A DNA stretch of 64,000 nt from the NCBI GenBank assembly GCA_038373885.1, contig JAWZYV010016956.1:372001-436000 (forward strand), in the 5' to 3' direction. The position numbers were made by a program, and so were the translations under genes. A model generated the notes under the pieces. That model saw nothing but the letters and a program-made list of their open reading frames with translations. It was not told where the DNA came from and ran no database searches. Positions 24,150-34,179 of the stretch are shown here, piece by piece (position 1 is the stretch's first letter; every line of letters starts with the position of its first letter). The DNA comes from Cheiracanthium punctorium (Eukaryota > Arthropoda > Arachnida > Araneae > Cheiracanthiidae).

Positions 24150-24164
24150 CTGAGTATTATAGGC

Positions 24165-24901
24165 TACCTTTTATGCATATATCACAAATAGTTCTTTTAC
24201 AGGGATGCTCATAAAAATTATGTTACACTCTATGTGTATCTCTGTAACTACTGAACCATTCCTATTTTTTTTTTTTCTTTCACTGATAGAAAGCTACACC
24301 ATTCCTCAATATTATAGGCTAAAATTCATGCATGTAGCACAAATAGTTCTTTTACAGGAACACTCAAAATAATTCTAATACAATACGCTCTATCGGTATC
24401 TCTGAAACTACAAAAGCGATTCAAAAACTTTTTCACTAATAGAAAGCTGCACTTTTCCTGATTAACACAGGCTAAAATTCATGCATACAGCCAAACTATT
24501 TCTTTTACAAGTACACTCAAAACAGTTCTCAAATACTGTCTTAACTGTCGCTATCCGCCAAATGCGTAAAAAAAAAAAATCTAAATTTAGTAACTCACAT
24601 TCTCTCTTATTTTAAATGAAGTATCCTACCATGCATGATACTTCATTTAAAATGAGTAAAAAGTAAATAATATTTAAAAAGTCTCTTTTGTCGAAAACAT
24701 ATGTCTCTTTTGTAGCAAACATATTAGCTGCTACCCACGACGGCTTTAGAATTAGGTCCCGAGAGAAATGAAGTATGTGCGAATAACAAATATGTTTGCG
24801 GCAAAAGACCCTGCATTTAAATATTATTTGCTTTTTACTTATTTTAAATGAAGTATAATGTATGGTAGAATACTTCATTTAAAATAAGAGAGTATGCAGA
24901 G

Positions 24902-24934
<33 letters not shown>

Positions 24935-25331
24935 CGCATTTGGCGAATAGAGACAGTTACGACAGTATTTGCGAACTGTTTCGAGTTCTTGTAAAAGAAA
25001 TATTTATGCTATATGCATGAATTTTAGCCTATGTTAATCAGGAATAGTGCAGCTTTCTATTAGTGAAAAAGTTTTTGAATCGCTTTTGTAGTTTCAGAGA
25101 TACCGATAGAGCGTATTGTATTAGAATTATTTAGAGTGTTCCTGTAAAGTAACTATTTGTGCTACATGCATGAATTTTAGCCTATAATACTCAAGAATAG
25201 TGTAGCTTACTATCAGTGAAAAAAGTTTTGGAATCGGTTCAGTACTTACAGAGATACACATAGAGCGTAATGTAATTCTTATGAGTATCCCTGTAAAAGA
25301 ACTATTTGTGATACATGCATAAAAGGTAACA
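24165..25331. repeat. Giant inverted repeat (arms near 580 bp)
   Basis: Sequence from 24165 inward matches the reverse complement from 25331 inward nearly throughout, meeting near 24745. Matched landmarks include ACGCTCTATCGGTATCTCTG (24388; complement near 25110) and CAAATACTGTC. Each arm carries about three units of a 150-160 bp tandem repeat (CATGCATGTAGCACAAATAG...) and an inner mini-hairpin TTTTAAATGAAGTAT near 24610 and 24840. A fourth, outlying unit at 23770-23907 precedes the SINE. No coding frame. It would fold as a long hairpin if transcribed. Confidence 0.9.
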
Positions 25332-26507
25332 CTAGATAAATCACCAATATCTTCAAACTTTTTAATATGTTTAAATATAAATATTGCAGTTACAATAAAG
25401 ATCGTTTTGCAATAATTAACTATATTTCAGCAGGTTTTTATATTTTATGTATTACTGCCTGAAAAAGAAATGTCAATTAGCACAAAGTACAATTGAAAAG
25501 GATGGTAACAAGAGTGCTCATGGAAAACTTTATTTCAAAGGCAGATATTGATACACTGGATTATAATACTGGTACACTTTTGAAAAAGGCACAGTTTTTG
25601 CACAGTTACGGTGTCCTCAAACTAAATCATGATAATTATTTCAATCTCCATATCAATAGTGAATTGCTTACCACAAGCACTGCTTCAGTGTTCCAATGAA
25701 ATTGAAATCACTGTGTGCCAGACTTAAGAAATCAAAGCAAAACATCAAAGCAAAGAAATCAAAGAAAAAAAAATGATGTGATTATCATTCCGAAAAGGGC
25801 AGACCTTGTTTATGATGTAAGGATCACTGCTGTTACATTTCAATAGCATTGTGGCGTCGTCACTCAGCCACATCCATTATTTCACCCAACCACGTGGGTC
25901 CGGAAAACTTACACTTCTCAGTCGTGATTATAACAAATGAAACAAGTCCGTAATTTCTTGGATAAATAATATATTTAAACTATTTACAGTGTCGAAACTA
26001 TGTACAAATATTTACTAATTACAGAAAGGAATTTTGCGGGAAACAGCCTTTCCCTGGCCTTTAGCATTTCAGTCCTCGCTCGACTTGAGAGCGAGCTTCC
26101 TTCTAAGACGATGACCAATCTCTTCGCTGTCCCAAAATCATCTGTCCATTCGTGGGGTTCCTCCGTACCAGGTGCGCCGCTCTGACGACAGCCTGGTCGC
26201 ACCTGCTTGAGGGGCGTGACAGCTCGATCCATCTCTAACATTCCAGGAATCGTACAAAGCATGCCGCTAAGTGCTTTTTTCTCCCCCAGTGAGCAGGAGA
26301 GCTGGCTTTGCCACAGCATTAAAACTCTTCTGTAAATTTATACTGAATCATAACCACAGATTAAACATTGTTAAACGATCAAATTTCTGTACAAATCCAA
26401 TGAGTTACAAAAATTCAATCCAGTTCAATATTTTTCTCCTCCCAACATGAAATATAGCCATTCTTCCTCACTGAAGTACAAAAGGGAAAGTTTGCACAGA
26501 ACTGCTA
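25332..26507. other. Non-coding interval with a GC-richer patch
   Basis: No supported gene. The frame 25493-25699 (68 residues) lacks homology that I recognise. Sequence from about 25850 to 26330 is richer in GC than its surroundings and could be a solo LTR or TE remnant, but no ends were found. Confidence 0.4.
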
Positions 26508-26517
26508 TGTCATTCCT

Positions 26518-26683
26518 CAGTGGCGGACAGAGCAGAACTGGCGCCCGGAGCAACATACCCTTTTTGGCGCCCTTCATCCCATTTTTTGTCAAGTTTTCTT
26601 TGTCTCAGAGACGATTTGACGCCCCTCTGCAAGCAGCGCCCGGGGCAGGGGCCCCGGCTTGCCCACCCCTAGATTTGGCACTG
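26518..26683. mobile_element. 166-bp hAT-type MITE
   Basis: Starts CAGTGGCGGACAGAGC and ends AGATTTGGCACTG. Flanks are identical TCATTCCT (26510-26517 and 26684-26691). It shares its interior with the 23113-23277 element in opposite orientation. Confidence 0.85.
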
Positions 26684-26691
26684 TCATTCCT

Positions 26692-28047
26692 AGAACGGTT
26701 GTTACATTTGTAAAAGTTGTCTATAGCATTTCTTACAAAAAAGAGAGACAATTCATGCATGGTATTGACTCTAAGAGTAGAATACTGCATTAGAAAAAAG
26801 TACAAAGATTAGAAAAGCCTATGTTTTCTATTTGAATTGCAGACTGCATTAATATATAAAAAATTAACATACTACATAAATATATAAACAATATAGTATT
26901 GCTCCAGTGATTAGCAATAAACAGCAGCATTCACTGTTGATCTTAAGAAGTCTATGTATAGTTCCTCATTCTTGAGAAGCAAGGAAAATTGCCATACTTT
27001 TTGCTTGAAAATTTTAAAATTAGACAGGCAGTCAAAAATTTACGGTAATACAAAATTTCGACAGCAGGCAAAATCACTCTAGACTGCCAGGAATAGTTTC
27101 TCTAGTAGGAAAAGACAATGAAACCTCTTTTGTGGGATACCTCTGTTTAAGAGCAAAAATATGTGGTCCAGTGGGTATCCCATAATGGAATGTACCTATG
27201 AAGAAGGGATACTTCCATTTAAAAGGTACGTATAAAAAGTCTGTTTCAGTGGCTGTCCTTACGGATATGTAGTATCATTTGTAATCTCAAGTATCAGCAT
27301 TCTTTTATCTCTTAAAAGAATATCATCCTCACAGCTTTGTCTGCAGATATAATTTTTCTAAGTTTCAAAAAAAGTAGACTCCATAAAAAAAAATGTGGAT
27401 TGTGTCACATGATCGTAGAGGAGAAAATGAAGTAGGGTTCATTAACACTTAGAGTTGCATCACCTAAATCTCTTGCAATGTATACGTAGGTAATATATGA
27501 TGAAAACAACGCTGAGAAAAGGGAAATATCTGATAGATATTTTTATTAGGATTTGAACAAAACAGCAAAGAAAGTTTGAAAACATAAAGTCCTGTAGAGT
27601 TGGCTTATAAAAAAGCACTAAAACTTAACCAAAAGCACTAACGTTTATATTTTAGCAAAAGCTAAACATGTGGTCCAATGTTTAAAATTTTCCTAAGCAA
27701 TAATAGGAGTTAAAATTAAGGATATTTATCCATAATTTTAACTCCTATTATTGCTTAAAATTTTGTAAACATAAGGACAAGATCATTCTTTTCTCTATGT
27801 AAAGGATGGCATCTATGCCTGTTCCCAAATGAGAAGCTATAGGAATGGCATTTTTTCCTCACAAAAAAATCAAGTGAAAACATAAAATAGATAAGACAAC
27901 CACATTCCTAGTCGTTTTGCTAACATAAGCAAACAATCCTGAAATCCAATGTTAAAAGATTATTTTGCTTTCAGGGGCTCTATTACAAAAATACAAGAGA
28001 GGAATATGAAAACCGTGAGAACTCTTGTTTCCTACATCTTTTAATTA
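26692..28047. other. Non-coding interval
   Basis: No supported gene. It holds the 27694-27757 hairpin. Sequence near 27117 (CAATGAAACCTCTTTTGTGG) resembles a Tigger MITE end, but no partner was found. Confidence 0.45.
27694..27757. repeat. Hairpin with 31-bp arms
   Basis: TAAGCAATAATAGGAGTTAA starts the left arm and the right arm ends in its complement. There is one mismatch in 31 pairs and a two-base loop (TT at 27725-27726). It resembles the core of a foldback MITE, but no duplication is evident. Confidence 0.85.
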
Positions 28048-28120
28048 CAGTACAACCCCTCTAATCCGTTGCCTTTGGGATGGGGTACGGTCAGAATGCA
28101 AAAAAAGGTCAGATTATCAG
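28048..28120 (+). mobile_element. Single Tigger-like terminal repeat
   Basis: CAGTACAACCCCTCTAATCC follows TA at 28046-28047, matching the start of the Tigger element at 2834. No opposite end was found nearby, so this is a truncated copy. Confidence 0.55.
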
Positions 28121-28599
28121 AAAATATAGATTTACCCAGTAAAATAATCTTTGGACTCAAAAATGACTTTGTGTAGTGTTCTAAAGCAGTGTTTCTCAAC
28201 CCTTTTACTCCTAAATAGAGAAGATACTAGTCTCACCTTCTCATGTAAGGAGTAGGTTATTTCACTCAGAAATCAGACTTTTTTTCAAAACATGGCATTA
28301 GCTTCCTATCGAATGTTTTTACTCAGATGAATCCATCTCTTGCATGGAGGCCACACACATGAAGAGCAGATTCTGCCACAATCCTAATCATCCTCTCAAC
28401 TGCTTGGGAAAGCAGGATATTTTTAGAAATGTATCACAAGAACTTGGATGTTTATCCGACTTCAGTAATTCCTGTAATACACTATTTGTCAATTTCTTTG
28501 TGATGGGAGGCTCAGTCACAACACATTCTTGCCAATGTAGTCATTGCTTTAGAAATTCTCCTTTGGAATTTGAAACCTTCAAATGCTCATTGTTTGTTC

Positions 28600-29930
28600 C
28601 GAAGATTTTCTGGCCTTTATGATATGCTGAATGGAAACCTGATGGACAGATATTCTGTCATCGAATAACATTGCAGCGAGTACATTTTCTGCATGAGCAA
28701 AATACGCGTTGTTGTGAACAACGTTTTTTATTATACCCTTTAAATTATCTGGAAGATACTGAAATCGAGATATAAAATATTGCAAATTCTTCAGGCCATC
28801 CTGAAAGGCACTGTTACACGTTATTCTGAACCATGTTGGCGTGTATGCTTTCATTACGAATGTGGCAAATACAATAAGTTGTGGTGTTGGATAAGATGTT
28901 CCAAAATACAAACGCAAAATGCGATTTGCGAACGACGCCAGAGAGAATGAGAAAGTTTTCCAGATTCTCTATTTGCTAGATCTTGTGGGCAATAACCAGA
29001 GGAAAGAGCCTTACGAATTTCCCACAAATAACGCTGATTCGTGCTAAGATTTCCAAAGTCAATATCGGACTCAAACGAAAGTTCAATTTCCTGGAACTTA
29101 ATAATAGGAAGGTTAGTGCACGTCTTCGGGGACTTACCAATCAATCCACTTAATGCGCTTGGTCTTGATGTTTTTCCGTCGACTGCTTCTGTAAGGTGGC
29201 ATAAAGGCAGTTTGTTAAAATGAAATTGAAATATTTGTCCATTGCATGGGAGAATTGAGATTTACTTCAAGGCGTCTAATTACACGTGCATTTATACCGG
29301 TATTAGTCACTTCCAATAAAGGCTAATTATGATAAATCAAAAGCTTTCTCATTTAATAGGCTGATGATACCATCAGAAATGTCCTTTGAACTCTTATTCT
29401 TGGGTACAAAATGTCCCAAATAGACAGAACCGGTTTCTTCAACTATGTAATATTCTCCTCCCATACTTTTCTCTTATGCCACTTGCTATCATCCATTTTC
29501 ATAATTGTAAGAGTTTCATCCCTTCTTCCATCAAAAAAAGAACGCTATGATCTTGTGACCAGACAGGGCGGATTAATGCAAGTTTGTCGGTGGGGGCAGT
29601 TAGTTAGAAGATTCACATATAAGTCCATTTTATGGAAGTAAAATAGGATCTTTTACATTAATTTCTTTTTTCTCGGGGAGGGGCGGTTGCCCCCTCCACT
29701 CCCCCCTTTAATCCGCCCTTGTGACCAGACGTATTACCTCATCTTGAATTGCTTGACGTGTCTTTATCCTTTCTCGGCGAATTTTATACTGATCAATAAC
29801 AAGTGTACTGTTATCTTTCGTCTGTTTTTGTATATGTTCATTTACATCATGAAGCAAAGCTGACGCAAGATCAGCTGCAGCTGGATCACTGACGCTTCGC
29901 CTATCACACTTTCTGGAAAACACAGATAAT
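28600..29930 (-). pseudogene. Decayed transposase-like protein of an arthropod repeat family
   Basis: Minus-strand pieces in order: ALLHDVNEHIQKQ and YKIRRERIKTRQAIQDEV (29708-29923); FFDGRRDETLTIMKMDDSKW after the MITE (about 29550); VTNTGINARVIRRLEVNLN (about 29300); LSTNQRYLWEIRKALSSGYC (about 29030); and YLPDNLKGIIKNVVHNNAYF (about 28740). From memory the same order of blocks occurs in uncharacterised, often multi-copy arthropod proteins, which I suspect are TE-derived. The DGR..D and TNTG blocks could be RNase H-fold remnants. Several frameshifts and stops. Family assignment is uncertain. Confidence 0.6.
29564..29721. mobile_element. 158-bp hAT-type MITE inside the pseudogene
   Basis: Starts CAGGGCGGATTAATGC and ends TTTAATCCGCCCTTG. 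It is flanked by TGACCAGA (29556-29563 and 29722-29729). Because the terminal bases also match the flanks, an apparent 12-bp repeat TTGTGACCAGAC is visible. Interior sequence (CAGTTAGTTAGAAGATT) is shared with 46996-47165. Confidence 0.85.
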
Positions 29931-29969
29931 TTTTAAGACTTAGGTTTCCAAATCAGCTGAGAACGCTGT

Positions 29970-30500
29970 GGAATGAAATCAGGATCGTTCTGGGATAGAA
30001 TGGGGAGGGGGGGAGGAGTAATAATTTAAAGAAGAATGCAATCTGAAAATCAGGACGATCTTTACAAAAGTATGTGAGAGAGTGAGATTTGTTAATATCA
30101 AGCTCATGTTGGTGATGAAGTGGATGTAGACGAGTTTGTTTATCCAATTTATCAAGCTATTTTTCGAGTAAAAATGGTAAACGTTAAGGGATTTGGGGAG
30201 GCCTAAGAATTTTACATTGGCTAGTTTTTTTTTTTTTTTTTTTTTTTTACACAAAAGTTTATATACTCAAAAGTGCAAATAAATAACCTGGTGACATTTC
30301 ATAATTATTTTTTTCTTTAATGAAAAGAGCAGATTTTAAAGCGTTTTTTCCTATAATTTCCAAAATTCGTGGATCTTGAGGAGGCCTAAAACAATTTCAT
30401 CCAAATTTCAGGGTTTAATTTTACTATCAAAATCGCAACTATTGCGCATGGTGAAGTTTCGAATTTCAAAAAAAAAATTGTATTTCACACCATCCTACTG
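29970..30500. other. Non-coding interval
   Basis: AT-rich with a T-run (about 30224-30249). Nothing recognised. Confidence 0.45.
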
Positions 30501-30504
30501 TATA

Positions 30505-31201
30505 CAGGATGTTCCAAAAATGTGGTAATGAGCTTTAATTCTTTATCTTTTAGAGATAAGTGGGCAATATAAATTGAAAAAATGTCCAAAATAAGGTCGG
30601 ATATAAGACTCTTTAAGAAAAAAATTCTTCTCATTCATTTACAAAAAGTTATATTTTTTAACTTTGTATTCAAACCCCATTAAAAAAAATCCCAATTAGC
30701 AAAATGTGCTCCATACACTAATGAGGTGATGTACAAAGTTTGAAAATTGTATCTTAAAAACTGTCAGAGGTATGAAGATAAATATGTACTGACTTGAACG
30801 ACTTTTCACTGGTTCTCGAAGGAAAAAATCACGTTGGATGATCTCATTCCAGGGGTTGTACGAAAATTACAAAAGAATTTTTTTTTTTTTTCACTCTAAC
30901 AATAAATGTTAACATTCAAATTCATGTATAGCCCCCTATCATTTTTGTTTAAAAATATCTCTGTGACATTTTACGATGAAAGGCTGAAAATTTGTACATC
31001 ACATCTTTAGTGCATGGGCACAATTTACTAATTGGGAATTTTTTTGTACGGGGTCATATACAAATTTAAAAAGTGTAACTTTTTGAAAATGAATGAGAGG
31101 AATTTTTTCTTAAAGGAGTCTTATTTTGAACATTTTTTCAATTTACATTGGCCACATATCTCTAAAGTTAAAGTCCATTACCACCTTTTTGGGACACACT
31201 G
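30505..31201. mobile_element. 697-bp foldback MITE, mariner type
   Basis: The left end CAGGATGTTCCAAAAATGTG and the reverse complement of the right end CAGTGTGTCCCAAAAAGGTG begin arms that stay similar for about 200 bp (for example TCTCATTCATTT on both sides). TA lies outside both ends. Very long inverted repeats with TA duplication fit a Tc1/mariner MITE. Confidence 0.82.
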
Positions 31202-31332
31202 TATACTTACTTTATAGGATATGTAAGTAATGTGGGTGATGACATCAATGAGTCGGGACAAAGTTTGGATCGAACACGGTCGGGTCAACAGGAGTGATAG
31301 ACAAGCTGAGGGCTGACAAGAGGGGTTCTACT

Positions 31333-31356
31333 TAAAAAAAAAAAAAAAAAAAAAAT

Positions 31357-31387
<31 letters not shown>

Positions 31388-31603
31388 GGGCGGCAACTTG
31401 CCGATTAGACATTGTCCCCTACAACGGCCCGAAGGTGTGACCATTTTATTATGGGGACACTCAATGGCCGGTCAGCGTTACCCCCTATGAAGGGACGGAC
31501 ACAATGACAACCACGCCGAGTCGGGGATCGAACCCCGGCAGCCGGGAGTTGAACCTGAAACAGGAGTACAGTGTTTTACCCACCATACACAACTCGGTTG
31601 GCT
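31333..31603 (-). mobile_element. tRNA-headed SINE, family B, with poly(A) tail
   Basis: On the minus strand the head contains GGGGTTCGATCCCCGACTC, an excellent tRNA B box, after GTTCAACTCCCGG. The body ends in CCGCCCGTTATTTAAAAA, a poly(A) tail seen as the T-run at 31354-31380. Short flanking similarity (TCTACT plus A-run on both sides) may be the target duplication. Confidence 0.7.
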
Positions 31604-31995
31604 CTACTAAAAAAGTGATGGTTTCTCCAATATTCTATTATGAACATATTATGTTAGGAACAGAAAAAGTGCAGTTTGGTGGGGGGGAATCAAGGTTTGG
31701 GAGCAGGAGAAACATGATATCAGAACAGAAAATCAAGGTTTCGGAGCAAGGTAAGTGTGATTTGAAGCAGTGTTGTAGTCCAAAGAAAAAAAGTGGGGGG
31801 ACGCTCATTTTTGACGAAATTTAACCTAAACTTATCGGATTCATTAATTGTAATTATTCCTTAAACAACCAATAAAACTAATTTAACCAACATTTGTTTA
31901 TTAATTAATTAAAATGAACTCATTGTTAAGTCATTGATTACTTGTTAATAATCTAAACTAAGTACTTTTGATCAGCCATGTAAGCTACTTAATTT

Positions 31996-32186
31996 GTTGT
32001 TGCGAACATATAATCGGATTTGTGTGCTTGGCTCGAAGTTCTCTTATAAATCCTTGTCAGAAGAACAGCACAAAGGGGCGGGGGTTGCCCTCAGTTGAGG
32101 TCTTTCTAAGGGATCCTAACCCGTATTTACGCTAAGATTCGGAGAAAACCACGGAAAACTTCGGACTGTTACGGATGCGTGATGGG
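31996..32186 (-). mobile_element. SINE family A, 5'-truncated copy
   Basis: Flanked by 13-bp AGCTACTTAATTT (31983-31995 and 32187-32199). The body matches the family (TTTTCTCCGAATCTTAGCG, AGGATCCCTTAGAAAGAC) but the tRNA-like head is missing, as expected from incomplete reverse transcription. Confidence 0.85.
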
Positions 32187-32230
32187 AGCTACTTAATTTT
32201 TTCCATTTCCATTTGTCAACAATCCAATGT

Positions 32231-32495
32231 TGTTATTGTGAACACGTATAGCGGATTTGTGTGCTTGGCTTGAAGCCCGCTTATAAATCCTCGTCAGAAA
32301 GACAACACAAGAGGGGGTACTTTCCGTGGGGGTCTTTCTAAGGGGTCCTAACCCGTATTTATGCAAAGTTTCGGAGAGAACTACAGAAAACTCTGAACGG
32401 TTAGGTCGACGGACACGCAATGGACCCAAACCCAGTACCTTCACACTTCGCCCGTCTACCACTTTCAGTTACATAACCACTGTGCCATCATGATG
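32231..32495 (-). mobile_element. SINE family A, full-length copy
   Basis: Flanked by 14-bp CAACAATCCAATGT (32217-32230) and CAACAATCAAATGT (32496-32509), one mismatch. Minus-strand head: A-box-like TGGCACAGTGGTTATG and B-box-like GGGTTTGGGTCCATT. It lies 44 bp from the truncated copy in the same orientation, but separate target duplications prove independent insertions. Confidence 0.88.
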
Positions 32496-32902
32496 CAACA
32501 ATCAAATGTCAAAGTGACAGATTTTCTTTTGGATTGGTACGTGACTATTCGCTACCCCGATTTTTGTCACTTTTTCGGCCATTCAGAAAGACATTTTTTA
32601 CCAAAAGTGCATTTGGAAAGATTATAATCTATTCTATTTTTATAGATATGTTTTCACTTCTGAAGTGTAAGAAATCCTTACAATCCTAAGTCGATTCAAA
32701 CAGTCAAAAGTTTCCTTTTGATTTTTATACCGATGTACTTGCTCTCATGCGAACAAAATAAAAATTTTAATTTCTTCACAGAATTTTTAAAAAACCTTGT
32801 AAATGAGCGTCCCCCCTGAGAATACGCAGTGGGGGGAGGTATGGGCTGAAGTGAAAAAGTAGGGAGACGGCGTCCCCCTTCGACTACACCACTGTTTGAA
32901 GC

Positions 32903-34171
32903 AGAAAAGTAAATACTTGGGAACCAGCATAAATGCAATTTCGGAACAAAAAAGCAAAATTTGGACACAAGATATACTATTTTATTATTTTATGACAAAT
33001 TTGCAAGGTTTTGAAAAAAAAAAACTGTAAACAGTAAATTTAAGAGAACATTAAATCCCCATATACTTTGAGAAAGGGCATTTTGGGAATCTTCCTTAAA
33101 TAAAAAATAAATAAATAAAAGAGCACAATACATAAAACTATCATTTTGTAGACTTAATTCTCTGTAGCACATTCTTTGACGCTGTTACTGAACCCAAATG
33201 CTACTTGGAAAAAAACTGAATGAAAGCCTTAACATTATAGATCTTGTATATACAGGGATGTTAATTCTAACATTCCATTTGGAAACACATTAGGAGCAGA
33301 ATAAAGGTGGTTTCAAATCAGATAACTAAAGTTTTGGAGCAGCATAAAGGCAGATCAAGAAAATTTCATACAAGCAAGGAAGTTATAGATGCTCTTAAGT
33401 AACTTAAATGCATGTTATTAAATACTAGGGGAAGGGTTCATCTCCAAAATAGCAGCCAAAAATAGTTTTCAAAAATAGAAAATTGAGATTTATATTGAAT
33501 TCTAAATTTTTGTTTAGTGACTGAACACAAATACTGTTTGGAAACAACTGCAAGAAAACCTAAATTTTAAATCACTTAATTATTGGAATGAAAATTCTTT
33601 AGACAATAAAGAATAAATTTAACTTCAGACACAAAGTGCTACAGAAATGATGATGTTACTTCAAAGGCAAGTAAAATGATAGGATAATTTTATGGGACTA
33701 TCTGATAAGTTGGAACAATTCACCAAGGTTGAACTGAATGAAGACACAAGCAAGCGATAAACAATTTTTTGTGGTGGCTTGGAAGCATGACGTCATATGC
33801 AAGGTAGGTTAAAAATGTGGCTTCCCTGAAGTTGTTTCACTGTTCCAGTTTACGATGTGCACGGATTGTCAACGTTTAACCATTTTGCACCACCAAGTTA
33901 CAAATTTTATATAATATTTTTTCATTATAGATCAGTATATAAGTCTATAATAATTTTTTATAATTATATAATAATTTTTTTCACCTTACTAATTAGCTTC
34001 TTGAGGTTTTGAATATGATATTTCTTTTGAGTGTTAATCTTACACAACAACAAGAGATTGGGATTTAAAAATTAATAACACAGGTTTAGGAATAAAAAAA
34101 ATAACAGCAATTATCTGACCTAATTATCATGGATCAAACTTTAGGGGGGGAAATGCTAGCAATGATCAAGG
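32903..34171. other. Non-coding interval
   Basis: AT-rich sequence. No TE ends, ORFs with homology, or RNA genes recognised. Confidence 0.45.
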
Positions 34172-34179
34172 ACCATTTT

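Larger units (their letters stand above)
31769..32894. mobile_element. hAT-type element carrying two SINEs
   Basis: The left end AGTGTTGTAGTCC and the right end GACTACACCACTG are inverted repeats. TTTGAAGC flanks both sides (31761-31768 and 32895-32902). Two SINE insertions lie inside, so the original element was about 640 bp. No transposase frame. Confidence 0.75.

Noticed and set aside
25493..25699. 68-residue plus-strand frame that looks protein-like (MENFISKADIDTLDYNTG)
   Set aside because: No recognisable domain, no splice evidence and no conserved block; kept out of the gene list, though its codon use is less biased than most random frames.
28187..28201. CAGTGTTTCTCAACC, a hAT Charlie-like end
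   Set aside because: A loose partner at 29954-29968 exists, but the flanking 8-mers (TTCTAAAG and TGGAATGA) do not match, so no element could be defined.
31540..31600. tRNA gene from the strong B box GGTTCGATCCCCG
   Set aside because: It is joined to a body and a poly(A) tail, so it is a SINE head.
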